Below are positions 35,690 to 47,393 of a DNA stretch of 64,000 nt, piece by piece. The stretch comes from Cylindrodendrum hubeiense (Eukaryota; Ascomycota; Sordariomycetes; Hypocreales; Nectriaceae). Location of the stretch: positions 88,645 to 152,644 of the forward strand of contig JAANBB010000056.1 of assembly GCA_014621425.1 (NCBI GenBank), given 5' to 3'. How positions within the stretch are numbered: position 1 is the first letter of the stretch; each line of letters opens with the position of its first letter. Under the pieces are notes generated by a model. The model made no database searches. It was not told the DNA's origin and saw only the letters and a program-made list of their open reading frames with translations. Both the position numbers and the translations under genes were made by a program.

Positions 35690-36570
35690 ATGACTGGATC
35701 ATTCCGACTTGCTGTTTTGGAGTGCGAGGCGCCGCCAGGGCCGGTGCTAGAGAAGTACGGAACGTACGGAGATGTTGTCAGAAACCTCCTGACCAGTGCT
35801 CTTGAAACAGCCGCTTTTCCCAACCTTGAGATTTTAAAGTGGAATATTATTTCAGCGGAATCATTCCCAGATCTCAACTCTATTGATGGCGTTCTGCTGA
35901 CGGGAAGTCGTATGTCGTGCTCGGTACCTGACTGTCGGAATCGTGATGCTGACCATCGCGCAGAGAACACCGCTTTTGAGAATGACGCTTGGATTCCTGG
36001 CCTTACCCAATTCATTCAAAGGGTGTACGCGGCCCGCAAGCCACTCGTGGGATTCTGCTATGGCCATCAGATTATCTCCAGAGCGCTTGGTGGTACTGTG
36101 GCTCGAAACCCAACAGGATGGGAAATGGCTGTTGAAGAGGTTGAGCTAAACTCATTGGGCGCCAAGTTATTCCGTAAAGACGTGTTGGTAAGTGCGCACT
36201 CTTTGGGACTGAGTGAATTTGACTAAATTAAGGTTTCTTTCAGCGCATTCACCAAGTCCATCAGGACGCTGTAATCGTCACTCCCCCTGGCGTTGAGGCC
36301 ATTGGGCGCAGCGCACAATGCGGTGTTCAGATCTCATACCAACCAGGAAGGATTCTAAGCTTCCAGGGACATCCCGAGTTCAATGAATTCATTACAACCC
36401 ATGAGATTGAAGAGAGATACAGTCAAGGGAAGCTTCTTACCGCTCCTTACGAGGAGGCTATGTCTAGGGTAGGGCTTGAGCATGACGGACCCTTGATTGC
36501 CTCTGTGCTTTGGCAACATTTCTTGGGTGGTGATCAAGATGCTGCCATAGCTGGAGCGAGCCGTCTGTAA
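35690..36570 (+). CDS. Class I glutamine amidotransferase-like protein, 3 exons, 256 aa
   Basis: Exons 35690-35909, 35964-36187, 36244-36570 (257 codons with stop). The protein is a stand-alone GATase1 domain: oxyanion-side motif GVLLTGS, nucleophile elbow GFCYGHQ with Cys105, and FQGHPEF supplying His191 and Glu193, completing the Cys-His-Glu triad. Length equals that of fungal stand-alone GATases such as those annotated as GMP synthase-like or copper-inducible amidotransferases. No synthase partner is fused or adjacent, so the acceptor substrate is unknown. Intron 1 is exactly 54 bp with no in-frame stop, so unspliced mRNA would encode a protein 18 residues longer between GS and NTAFEND; alignment to the family favours removal. 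A TATA-like box lies about 100 bases upstream. Confidence 0.9.
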
Positions 36571-37369
36571 AATAAAAAAAGCATCAAGAGATGGGGCGCA
36601 AAGGGTCTCATCATAAAAGGAGTATTTGCTTTAAATAAGGTAGTTTTGTTGGGAAATAAAGCGTGCGACGGAGCGATGTTTCTTTCGGACTTGGTCACAC
36701 AATTTTATTGTGAGGTTATCACATATTTTACAGTGGTTTTGTGAAATGTGAGTGAACTTTAAACCTTACAAAGCTTCGACCGGTTCCTATGGCTTTGTTT
36801 TCGCGTTGTACTTTGACTCTCGTGTCTCTCGCACCCTTCAAGCAAGAACAGTGCAATCCCTGTGTCTTGGACATCATTCTTTTGCAAATAATCCCGCGCT
36901 AGTGGGATTTATGGTGTGCAATGGCTGCTTATTAGGCTGCTAGAAGAATATGATACCACTGTAAATTGCTTTTTGGCTAGGTTTAGTTGTCAGCTTTTAC
37001 ACTCCAGATTTACAAGACGATTGTTCCGGTAAAATAACCACCAAAAGATATCCCGGCTCGACATTCACTTTGATCACATGGCCATTTGTTCATTCTACTA
37101 ACAGCGGAATGCAGTCCTCATCAAATCTATGGCGTGCTAACGTATGGCACAGCTACGATGTTGTGGGGGGCTCTACTGAAGCGACGCGACGCGATGGTGG
37201 CAGCAATTTGGCTCTGTGTGCTGTCATTGCCACCATTAGTACCATAACCTCATCTCGCCCGACCAACCAACAGTGAGGAAAAAAGCATGAACATAAATCC
37301 AAGCTATGTGTCCAAGTTCTATTCTTCTAACAACTCAAGTCTCCCTAATTTACATTTACATTATTCGAT
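36571..37369. other. Intergenic region between convergent genes
   Basis: Nothing supportable beyond the presumed 3' untranslated regions of the flanking convergent genes. Small open frames on the plus strand overlap each other and the 3' end of the next gene. Confidence 0.55.
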
Positions 37370-38203
37370 TCAACGCCGTTGCCTCCCAGACCCTGCTTCA
37401 GCCTCCTTCCTCGCGCGTGCTTGCCGCTCCATCTCCTCCCTCTCCAGACGCTTCCTGTACTTCTCTTCCTGCCTCAACGTTCCTCTATTGGGATTCCTAT
37501 CTGACTTCTTGTCAAGTTCGCTCATTCGGCCACCGCAGACACGAATCCGAGTTCTGTGACCATTGAAACCCGCAAGTTCATCATACCCGACGTACGCCTG
37601 TTGCATCTCTATGCGAGCTTCACGTTCATCCTTGTAACAATCCGCGGCTTCTCTGGCCCTGGCTGGCCTCTCTAATGGGTTACCCTGCCTCCACTTTTCA
37701 TCGTTTCGGTCCGCTGCCTCCCCCTTGGCATGATAGTCTACTGACCTATCATAAAATGGAGTTCCAGGCGGACCATATGTACCATTATCTCGCTCCCTAT
37801 CTCTGTGTTCTTGCATAGATGTACGATAGGGGTCAAAGCGATCGGCACCCCCGGGAGGAGCGGTGGCCGCCTTGGTAGGTCTTACTCCAAATCTTTCATC
37901 CGGAGCTCGGTTGGTCCAACTCTGAGTTGCGGGCTTGTCGCTGTAGTCATCCGTCAGGTAGCTAAGGCCAGCTCGGTCATCACGAGATGCCTCTATGCGC
38001 TGCCAATCTCGACTAGACGACTGACTACCATATGCTTGGCGTGATGACGAATCGTTTCTATACGGCAGTTCGCTGTTTCCTCCGGACGCCCCGTTGCGAC
38101 TTCCACCGTACGAGCCGCTGTATGAGCCGTCATACGTTTGTTTGTACGCCTCATCGTCGCATCCTCCATAAGCTGGCTGCTTTCCGTTTGAATGACGCGA
38201 CAT
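37370..38203 (-). CDS. Hydrophilic low-complexity protein of unknown function, 277 aa
   Basis: Single uninterrupted frame from an ATG at 38203 to the stop at 37370. The N-terminal third is rich in Ser, Gly, Tyr and Asn (YDGSYSGSYGGSRNGASGG); the middle is charged; the last 50 residues form an Arg/Lys/Glu-rich helix (RKRLEREEMERQARARKEAE) likely to be a coiled coil. There is no signal peptide, membrane segment or known domain. Such composition is common in fungal stress-related or RNA-associated disordered proteins, but no function can be assigned. The coding frame is credible because of its length and amino acid bias; the reverse frames are all shorter. Confidence 0.65.
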   Translation of the reverse strand: MSRHSNGKQPAYGGCDDEAYKQTYDGSYSGSYGGSRNGASGGNSELPYRNDSSSRQAYGSQSSSRDWQRIEASRDDRAGLSYLTDDYSDKPATQSWTNRAPDERFGVRPTKAATAPPGGADRFDPYRTSMQEHRDRERDNGTYGPPGTPFYDRSVDYHAKGEAADRNDEKWRQGNPLERPARAREAADCYKDEREARIEMQQAYVGYDELAGFNGHRTRIRVCGGRMSELDKKSDRNPNRGTLRQEEKYRKRLEREEMERQARARKEAEAGSGRQRR

Positions 38204-39138
38204 GGCTGACTGTATGAGTTGAGAAGGCTGGAGCTTAGACAAGAGGTTGAGTAAAGTGTCTCAATGAGAGGTGCAGTAAATGAAAGCCAAAGTTGAGTAT
38301 GCTGTTGATGGAGTGGACATGATGTTGGCGAATATTGCACACTTTTATAACTAGGCGCGTTCTACTCGACGGCGCTTGTATATTAGAGCTGTGGGTGGGC
38401 TCCGGGGTGGGCTCTGTCTAGCATCGTATCATTGTGAGGCAATCACCTTGACCCTTGTTTAGTTGAATGCTGCAGAACCCATGAGTCTTTGATGATTCAT
38501 TTGACCTCGATCACTCTTGATAGACGCCAGCCTTCAGGATCGCCATGCCGGGCATTTAAAAATAGGCGTCGGCACGTACTACAGCGCCAACTCAACGATC
38601 CCAGAATTCATAGACCAATCGCCCAGGAGTTACAGCCAGTTATTGGTCTGTGACCGAGCGGTACTCGTTTCAGTTGGCGCAGCCTACGTTGCTACGCCGC
38701 TTGTTGGTTCTGCAACATTTAAATGGGCTGAGCAACCATGTCTGCTTTTATAACTAAAGTTGTCTTTAGGTGCGGCCAACACGCAGCAAGGCGCCAATTT
38801 GGTATTAATAACAACTGTTGGCGCATGGCATTGAAGTAGCGAACAGCAATTGGTCTATCATCGGCCCGTGCCCCACTCACATTCCCTGTTTCCATTGGCG
38901 CCGGCTGCGTCACCTGTTGGACCCCTCAAAGACCTTCTGATGATGACATTGGCGCGTGTGCTTCAAACACACACTTCTCTTCGCCTCTGCAACTTTCTGT
39001 CATATCCCTCTTTTGAACCTCCCTTGAAGGGTCTGGCGTTTCCAATCATTTATGGTGTCGTATTACTGAAAACCTCCTTGGTCGCGCGTTCTTCTCCCAC
39101 CCCTCAAGGCCTGTATTCCGTCCACAACTCGAGGAGTC
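38204..39138. other. Divergent intergenic region
   Basis: Lies between the minus-strand unknown gene and the plus-strand F-box gene, and so contains both promoters. GGCGC-containing words recur (for example TTGGCGCAGCC, TTGGCGCATGG, TTGGCGCCGG, TTGGCGCGTG between 38670 and 38960), possibly a shared protein-binding motif. No coding sequence recognised. Confidence 0.5.
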
Positions 39139-40477
39139 ATGGCCCAGCTACAGACCACGATCGCTACGTTCGCGTCCTTACCAGTGGAGTTAAAGCTTGA
39201 AGTCCTCACCTTTATTCCCGACCCACGATCATTGGCATCCGCTGCTCTGAGTTGCCGGGATTGGTTCGCAGCCTTCAAGTCAAGCCAGGATGACCTGATC
39301 AGAACGGTGCTTGTCAATTGTATCGGTCAAAGCGTTTTGCCAGAGGCCACTGTGGTCCATCGCTGCATCCCTCCAGAGCTGAGTACAGAGGTCTTCCCGG
39401 AAATCGAGATTCCTGATGAGCGAGCGGTCAACATTCAGAACTTTGCGCTCAGCTTCGTGAAGCAACTTGCACGACCAATTATTGCATCAAGCTGCTGGAG
39501 CATGGAGGAAGCCATCAGAATGGGAGACTTCCATACACACACTGTCTCCCAATTAGTGGATACGTTTACCTCTGCTTGTTCACAAACTCCGCATGTGCAG
39601 CTAGGAAACAGCTTTGCCCCCATGGCACCAACGACGAGAGAGAAGGACAGAATTGCTCGGGCTTTGTACCGATTCGAACTTTTTAGAAAGGTATATGGAT
39701 CTTTCCGTTTTAGCATGGATCTTTTCGAATACACCCCGGCCTTTTTTCTCAAATTTTCTCCCTGGGAGAACGCTCAGCTGGGCTGCATTCATGACTTTCT
39801 CGGTCGTCAAATTGCTCCAGGTAAGATTTTATTTCACACCTCATTCGTCTTTCGGCAGGTTATTAATTCCCTCTGTAGCTTTTAACAAAGTCGCGAGGTA
39901 TGACCTCGGCTGGACTATCGAGTATCATGTCAACTTCAATGCGGGCATAAGAGATGACGCAATACAACACTTCTTGACCCTAGGTCTCGATTGGATCCAT
40001 CATCTAATTACATTATCGTCTGTTGAAAGTTTATGCCAAACGATGCGCGTCGGCTTTCTAGAACCTTGGAGAAATAGAGAATTCTTATCCCGCGTGCTCG
40101 ATGAGCAATTCGATGAGAATTACAATCTTGATGAAGATTTACTAGCAGAGTTCGAAACCGCCAAACCGTTCTATGATGATGGTGACACAGGGGCAGAGCA
40201 GATTTGGAGGTTGTCGTTGACTGAATCATCGCCTGCTGTGTACGAGCATTTGGATTGGCAGTATCGTCAATGGGGATACATTCTTTGGGATTTTGAACGC
40301 TTGAAGATTTTGGGGGCTCTTGAGCCACCATGGAGTCCTGCTGAAAATCGAGAGCAAGCGCATGAAGAAGTTACTCTAGATGAACTAAAGAAGTCCTGGA
40401 GAGCTGATCTAGAATCTGGCCGTCGGCAGCGAAGTCCGGTATGGACGAAGGTGGACTGGAGAAGAATAAATCCATGA
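39139..40477 (+). CDS. F-box domain protein, 2 exons, 426 aa
   Basis: Exons 39139-39820 and 39879-40477 (427 codons with stop). Residues about 11-50 (FASLPVELKLEVLTFIPDPRSLASAALSCRDWF, partial) form an F-box: LPxELxxxVLxxIxDxxSLxxxxLxCRxW. F-box proteins bind Skp1 and present substrates to SCF ubiquitin ligases. The rest is helical and has no recognised repeat (no WD40 or leucine-rich repeats), ending in an Arg-rich tail. Fungi have many such lineage-specific F-box proteins with unknown targets. Exon junction: the donor follows IAP, and translation resumes AFNKVARYD in frame. Confidence 0.88.
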
Positions 40478-41306
40478 ATTTGGAACTGATAAGAGGAGTT
40501 TATTATTTCCACTGTATTATGGTGCATTATCAGCTATAACAAAACAGAACGATCACTCTGCCAATGCGTAGTAATCGCAAAGCTCATATCGAATGTGACA
40601 TAACAAATTCTGGTTAGCTCTGGTCTGCTAATCGCATTCGAAGTTCGAGTACAACGTTCCTGTGCTTCAAATCGCACTTCCAATGATTCCTAGTGATCTG
40701 GTATTGGCACAGGCGCGTAAACATCTGTGAAATATCAGCACAGTTGCATCTCTCCACACGCGAGAGCCCGATGATGGAGGTAGTTAGATTCTGATTATGT
40801 TTTTCCCATGGCTGAGTGACTCGAATCCACTAGAAAGCACTGTCGCATGTGGAATCTGAACACAGATACCTGCACCCAAATTGCACAAGCTGCTTTATAC
40901 CTAATTACATCCGAATTTGACCAAACCATCTATGGTTTCTTGTTGGGCTCTCTAATTATCTCGCAACCCGTCCACCACACCCATTGACCGTAGCCTCGGC
41001 TGAGGCTCCATAACGGCTGCGATTTGCTAAGCCTGGGGGTTCAACATCGATACATATCCTTTATTCTTTCCGGCAATCAGACTGATATAACTCTTCAAAA
41101 TAAAATCCAGCGTCAAGATCTCATGTTCCCCATAATCCCTAGATTCATAAATCCTCATTTAATCAACATTTTCCCAATCGGTTGGTAGAGAGGGCTAATT
41201 CTAGGTAAAGTGAGGGAGGTTTTGACAAAAGTCTTGCGATTTAATTAATAACAGGATTGTTTGTAGAAATAAATATAGCTATTGGTGTCTTGAGCAATCA
41301 TGTTCA
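40478..41306. other. Intergenic region between convergent genes
   Basis: Holds the 3' regions of the F-box gene and the sugar porter. No coding sequence, RNA gene or repeat recognised. Confidence 0.55.
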
Positions 41307-43121
41307 TTAAGACTTGTCCGCCAACTCTCCCTTTGCAATCTCGAGATCAACAGCCTTACCCTCGAGAACATCTGCCATCGTCACGTCCAAGTCTGTATGC
41401 CTAAGCCCCTCAAAGATGATATCAATCTCCTCAAGACTCTTTCCCTCTGTGGCGGGGAAATAAAAGTAAATCACTCCGCATTCGAAAATCAAGTTCCAGA
41501 AAGCCGTTATAAGGTAGAATCCCCAACTTGACCACTTCATGGCATACGGGATTGCAAAAGTATTCAAGAAGGCGGTTCCATAACAGAGACCGTTGAAGAA
41601 GGCAAGGCCGTTTGCCCTCATGGAGTACGAGAGTACCTCGACGGGATAAAGAATGGACAGGGGCGTCCAAACGAAGGAGTAGGCGCCATAGAAGAGGAAG
41701 ATCATGGTCACCTGAGCGGCAGAGGATCCAAGATTGGGGCTAGTTCCATAAACTTTGGTCAAGACAGCAACAATAATTAGCAGCAACGACATGGTGATTG
41801 TCACGAACACTAAAGATGAAATGTCAGTTTATGTTAAGGCTTGAGGGATGTATGAAATACGTACGGAAGCCTCGTCTCCTTCCAACTCGATCGGTCAGCC
41901 AAGCACCGAGCGTAGACGTGAAAAGATTGAACACGCTCAGCCCTATGTTGATGGCTAGCTGTGTCTGCATCCCAGTGATTCCGGCCGCAGTAAGAACGTC
42001 TCCAAGATAATACGTAATTATGTTATTTCCACTGACTTGACAGAAGACTTTGCACATTGTTAGTTAATTTCACGGCTTGAGAAAAGTGGTGGAGACTAAC
42101 AAGCAACTGCCGCTGTGACACCAAGTCTCCAGCGGTTGGGTCGAGTCCTAACCAAGGCCTTCCAGTCCGTATTTTGGACAGCCTTCTCATGCTCCAAGGT
42201 CTGACAGATCTCTGCATACTCAATAGCGACGACAGTAGAGTTTGGGTCGCCTTGGCCGTGGTATTTCGTCAGAATGGCCAGGGCTTCCTCATGCCTGTCT
42301 TTGTAAATCAGCCAACGAGGGCTTTCCGGGATGAATGGCAGAGGGACCAAGCATAGAATGGAAGGTATGAATTGAAGCTTTAGGTCAAATTAGCTTAATT
42401 ACGGATGAAAGATGCATTCGCAACGTACAAGAGAGGGTAGTCGCCACGACCAAGTGGTAGTCATGAACTGGCTCCCGTATGTAACGCCGGCCGCAATGAG
42501 GCTACCAATGTACCAACTCGTGCCATAAAGACCAGTAAGCATGACGCGATTCCTGGGGTGTGCGACTTCGGAGATATAACTGCATTTAACGTAAGTGCAC
42601 TGATCAGATATGGTGGGGATTTCCGAAGACATACGCGGGGGCAGCAGTGGAGCCCGTCGTAATGGCAACACCGACAAGCAGTCTACCAATGCAGAACATA
42701 GCCTCATGAACAGCGGCACCTTGGATGGTAGCACCAATAATGGATATAATCGCAGTAATAGCAATTCCCCACTTGCGACCCCATACATCGGCAATAGGGC
42801 CAGCAAAGGGCATAGCTATCACGGAGCCAGCGAAAACGATGGCGACATTGAGAGCGAGCGTTGTCGTCGTCAGTTCAAAATAGTCGGTGTACGCGGGCAA
42901 AATCTGGAGGCCGTTCTATGTAATCTTGGTGAGCAAGACAGGGACATCTTCAAAACAAGAAACAAGAGGGTCACTCAATGATAACTCACCATCATGGAAG
43001 AGTCATAGCCCTGTGTTGCTGCATTCGCTGTCACGACGAAGCAGACCATGGCAAGAAGATACGTGCCACGTGAGTCGTGCCGCTCTGGCTCTCTGCGAGC
43101 CATGTTGTCAGCTGAAGACAT
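41307..43121 (-). CDS. MFS sugar porter (hexose/lactose-permease-like), 6 exons, 508 aa
   Basis: Exons (minus strand): 43121-42990, 42915-42635, 42579-42429, 42377-42101, 42047-41865, 41809-41307 (509 codons with stop). Sugar-porter signatures are in order: GYDSSMMNGLQ after TM1, DVWGRKWG in the TM2-3 loop, GRLLVGVA, PESPRWL before the central loop, QVSGNNIITYY in TM7, DRVGRRRG in the TM8-9 loop, PVEVLSYSMRANG, and the C-terminal ETEGKSLEEID-like phrase (ATEGKSLEEIDIIFEG). Twelve membrane segments fit. The family imports mono- or disaccharides by proton symport; the lactose-permease-like subgroup also handles cellobiose-type sugars. The gene is divergent from a GH3 beta-glucosidase 776 bp away, which suggests uptake of a beta-glucoside or its product. 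Exact substrate unproven. Confidence 0.9.
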
Positions 43122-43897
43122 TCTGAAGAACAGCAATATTGAAACTGAAATTTGGTGTGTTTAGGTTCTCGATGCTTGGGATGGGAGGAGCCTTCTTAAA
43201 GCTCGCCAAATGATCATTTGAGCCAACATTTCCCCAAGCCAGCCTCCCGATTAGAATGATCCACCCCCGCTCCCCATTTCAGACCGCAAATCGGTCCAAG
43301 GTGAAAGATTGTTACTTGGTAGCCCTCCTTGCTCAATCAGTCCCGCCTTGGTACAGGTAGCTTTGCCGCCTAGGGTCAGGCATGGGGTAGTGGAGGTGTT
43401 CCCCAGGACGAGCAGATAACGCAGGTTCTCGCCAAGGATATCCACCATGATAGCAAGCACGCTACTAACATAGTCTAGTGTGGCCAATGATAACGAATTC
43501 CGCGAACCTGGGTTTTAGGCGTCCCGCCAATGACACCAAATACCGCCACCATTGCGGACTATATCCCATATCGGCCGTCCGATAAGTGACCTCCACACTA
43601 CCTCGCCTAGCAGCACCAATCAATCACCACAAATACCGCGATCGGCAAACCGCAAAGTGCAGGACATAGTAAGTCTCCGATAAGAAAACCGCCGTTCAAT
43701 TGCCCGAAATGCCGGAATCTAGGTAATCTAGCCGTAACCACAACTCCATAAGCGCGGATATGGCACAAGAACCCGAAGAACAACCGATGGCAAGCGAGTC
43801 TGGCTCAGATAAGAGTCGAGTCGAAACCTCCTAGATAGCAAGGGACGCCTCTTACAGGCGCACCACAAGTTTGGCTGACATCTCGCACCTCAACACC
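43122..43897. promoter_or_regulatory. Shared divergent promoter of the sugar porter and GH3 beta-glucosidase
   Basis: A 776-bp bidirectional region. CGG/CCG triplet arrangements of the type bound by Zn2Cys6 activators occur, for example ATCGGCCGTCCGAT at about 43571 and CGGCAAACCG at about 43642, both nearer the glucosidase. Which site is used, and by which regulator, cannot be told from sequence. Confidence 0.45.
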
Positions 43898-46633
43898 ATG
43901 GCGTCCACTAATATTGAAACACTGCTGGGACAGCTCTCGCTAGAAGAGAAAGTCTTCCTGCTCTCCGGTGTTGACATTTGGCAGACCCAAGAAGTATCTC
44001 GGCTTGGAATAGGATCCATTAAGGTATTCATCATTTACATATGAACCATGTAATCTTTACTGACACCAACGGTCCCAGACAACTGATGGCCCCTCTGGTG
44101 CTCGTGGAAAGTTCGCCGTCGATGGACCATCTGCCGCCTTCGTTCCAGGCCCTGTCTGCCAAGCAGCAACCTGGAGCAAAACACAAATGCAAGATTTAGG
44201 TCGTTTGCTCTGCCGCGAAGCCAAGACGAAAGCTGCGCATGTGTTGCTCGCTCCGACAATATGTTGTGCCCGCAATCCTTTGGGTGGGCGCAACTTCGAA
44301 TGCTTCGGCGAGGACCCTTTCCTCAGTGGATCGCTAGCTGTGGAGTACATCCATGGCGTCCAGGAGTCGGGGGAGATCTCAGCGACAGCAAAGCATTTGT
44401 AAGTAGTCAGCTCTTGCAATTCTCATGCCTTTCCATTTATTCCACCTTCGATCAGGATTACTAACGGAGTTCATCTCTCAGTGTTGCCAATGAGCAAGAA
44501 TACGAAAGATTCAGCATTGACGCAAAGATCTCTGAAAAGGCACTCCGAGAAATCTACCTCAAGCCCTTTGAGATGATTATTAGATCACAATCACCCCCAG
44601 ATTGCATCATGACTTCATATAACGTGGTCAATGGCGAGCACATGGATCAAAACGCTCCCATAATTCGAGATGTTCTTCGAGGAGAGTGGGGATTCAAAGG
44701 CCTCGTCATGAGTGACTGGGGTGGCACTAACTCGACTCTCGAAAGTCTCATTGCTGGCCTTGACTTAGAAATGCCTGGGCCCCCAGAGAAACGTGGGAAA
44801 ATTCTCCTCCAGGCGATCGAAGGCAACCCCACGACAGAGGTCTTGGAGGCTCTGGACGTATCGGTCGCCCGTGTCCTATCCCTTGCTCGCAAATTCAACC
44901 TTTTGGGACTTTCTCCAGAGCTAGCCAAGAAATCCCGAGATCGCGAAGAAATCTCTTCGACAACAAAAGAGGACACCAAGCTAATGCGCGAGATGGCGGC
45001 AAGTGGCATCGTCCTACTCAAAAACTCAAGCCAAACACTGCCCCTGAAGCTGGAGAATCTCGCTGGAAAGCAAGTGGCGTTCATCGGCCCCAATGCTCTT
45101 TTGGGTACCCCAGGTGGTGGCGGCTCGGCGAGTATGAACCCGCAGTATTTGAGCCGGCCCATGGAGTCATTCAAAGCTGTAGCCGAAACGCTTGGTACCG
45201 ACCTATCCGTTAAATATGCCCTTGGGGCACACGCATTGAAATGGTTGCCTCTCTTCGAAAAAGACCATTGGGCATCAAACACATCAGTGGATACTCAGGA
45301 GAAATCTATGGTCCAGATTGAGTTCTTCGCATCGACAGATTTGTCTGGTCCCGTTGCAGAGACACAATTTCGCGACAGCTCAAATATCGATTTGTCTGAC
45401 AGCGCACCTCTTGAGTTCCAGGTCGACCCTGTCCCACCGTATTCTTTCAGGGTTTCCTCATCAGTTGTCCCCTCAATTTCCGGGATGCATTCTTTCAGCT
45501 TAAGCAGTGTCGGTGGATCCAAGCTCTTTGTCGACGGGGAGCCCGTTGTTGATAACAGCAATTGGGATAATCCTGGGGAGACATTCTATTCATTCGGAAG
45601 TGCCGAGTGCATCCGTACCAAGTTTATGGAAGCTGGCAAGTCCTACAGGGTGGCAATTGAGGGCTGGGTGAACACGGACTCAATAGCTCACAAGTCTTCT
45701 TCCGACGATGTTAACCACGTTTTCTCCTCCAACCCGTCAGTTCGCATCGGCTTCTCGCAACCAATCCCAGATGCGGAGACACTGATCACCGAAGCGGTCG
45801 CACTATCAAATGAAAGCGAGGTGACGATTGTCGTTCTAGGCTTAAGCGATGAATGGGAAAGCGAAGGTTATGACAGACAGTCTATGGCGTTGCCAGGAGA
45901 CCAAGACAAACTAGTGGAAGCACTACTCAAACGCACAGCCCAGCCAGAGAAATTGATCTTCGTAAACCAGTCAGGATCTCCAGTTGAGCTTCCGTGGATC
46001 GATGGAGTATCGACTTTTATACAGGCTTGGTATGGAGGACAGGAAGCAGGAAACGCTTTGGCAGATGTTCTTTTCGGGACCGTCAACCCATCTGGCCGGT
46101 TGCCCATTACATGGCCGCGACGCTACGCTGATCTTCCTTTCTCATCTGACTCCCAATCTTGGCCAGGAGTTGACGGAACTGTGTTGTACAAGGAGGAGTC
46201 CCAGGTTGGATATCGATGGTATAGCCACCAAGCAGACGTGCAGCCACAATGGTGGTTTGGTTATGGGCTGAGCTTCACCAACTTCACTTCCACGATCTCT
46301 ACCGTAAGTGCTAGCGAAGATTACTGGACGATCTCTGTCACTGTGGAGAACTCTGGACATTTAGCTGGCCAAGAAGTGGTTCAGTTGTATATTTGGCAGG
46401 TGGAGCAGCCTGAGGAGAGGGCGTTGGTGGGCTTTGAGAAAACCCCAACTATCCAGCCCACCAAGACAGCAACGGTAGGCGTAGAGATCCACAAACGCGA
46501 CGTCGCCTGTTGGAACGAAAACAAGTGGGTGTTACACAAGGGTGGTTATGTTTTGGGAGTCGGCACAGGTGCGGGAGATGCAATGAAAGTTCGTGCCCAG
46601 CTATTTCAAAATGAAACTAAGACTTGGCCATAA
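43898..46633 (+). CDS. GH3 beta-glucosidase with PA14 insert, intracellular type, 3 exons, 865 aa
   Basis: Exons 43898-44023, 44079-44398, 44482-46633 (866 codons with stop). N-terminal GH3 barrel with DGPSGAR, PLGGRNFECFGEDP, TAKHFVANEQE and the nucleophile box VMSDWGG (Asp227). The alpha/beta sandwich domain follows (ASGIVLLKNSS), interrupted by a PA14 domain at about residues 425-578 (FSLSSVGGSKLFVDGEPVVD). It then resumes with the acid/base region (GLSDEWESEGYDRQ) and ends in a fibronectin-III-like domain from about residue 760. This is the domain order of fungal GH3 beta-glucosidases with PA14. No signal peptide is present (MASTNIETLLGQLSLEEK), so the enzyme likely acts in the cytosol on imported beta-glucosides. 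The divergent sugar porter supports that. Residues ICCARNPLGGR differ slightly from the usual xNIxRxPLGGR. Confidence 0.93.
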
Positions 46634-46691
46634 AGTTAGGACATGAGGGTATGGTTAGGACCTAAGATGAGCCTAAAAGCCTAAAAGCCTA

Positions 46692-47393
46692 TTATACCTC
46701 TGGCAATGGATTTCTACCCTCAACAGAACCATGGACTTCGGCACGGTGATCTTGTCTCATATTCCATGCTCTCTTATTCCAATCATCCGAAGCCTCGGGA
46801 TCATTGAACACCGCATCACACTGATCGCAATACTGAGGCCACTGAAATGACAAGGGGGTCAGTTGCTCGGGTCATTAAAAGAAGGATTCGGATAGATAAT
46901 GACAACAACTGACCTTGAATCTGTCAATGAGTTCCTGGGGGTTGGAGAAGCCTCGAAACTCATGCGTATGAACAGCAAAGAGGCCCATCCGCCCTTCATC
47001 TGAAATGCCACCTTTGGTGACTTTATCGGCATATGACAGAATCTCATTTCTCAATTCCTCGAACCCTATCGGGATTTGTATGAATGAGTCTTCGTCTAGC
47101 CGTAGGTCGCAATGCGCGTAGACTGTAAGCCAAGAATATGTAACGTAGGCAACAGTAGAGGGATCATGCCCTTCTCTAGAAGGAATCACAACGCGAAACT
47201 TATTCTTGCTAGCAGTACCGCCTGCCTCGGTGATCTTAGTGTAGAGTAGCGCGGAGATGGTGTCCTTGTCTGGGTGGTTTTCAGCCATTGGTGGACGACC
47301 GTACGTCTCGTCTACCCCATTCGCGCAAAGGAATGCGTCGAGACCGGCCACAGAGATCTTGAAGCCGCGAAGAATAGTGGCTGAGCCTAACAT
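46692..47393 (-). CDS. Unknown fungal protein with C-terminal CxxC motif, 2 exons, 209 aa
   Basis: Exons 47393-46914 and 46841-46692 (210 codons with stop), joined by a 72-bp intron with GTCAGT donor and TTTCAG acceptor. The first 160 residues look like a globular alpha/beta domain. The second exon adds WPQYCDQCDAVFNDPEASDDW, with a CDQC that could bind zinc or be structural. No signal peptide or membrane segment. I do not recognise the family. The gene is tail-to-tail with the beta-glucosidase with only about 60 bases between stop codons, so their 3' untranslated regions probably overlap. Confidence 0.72.
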
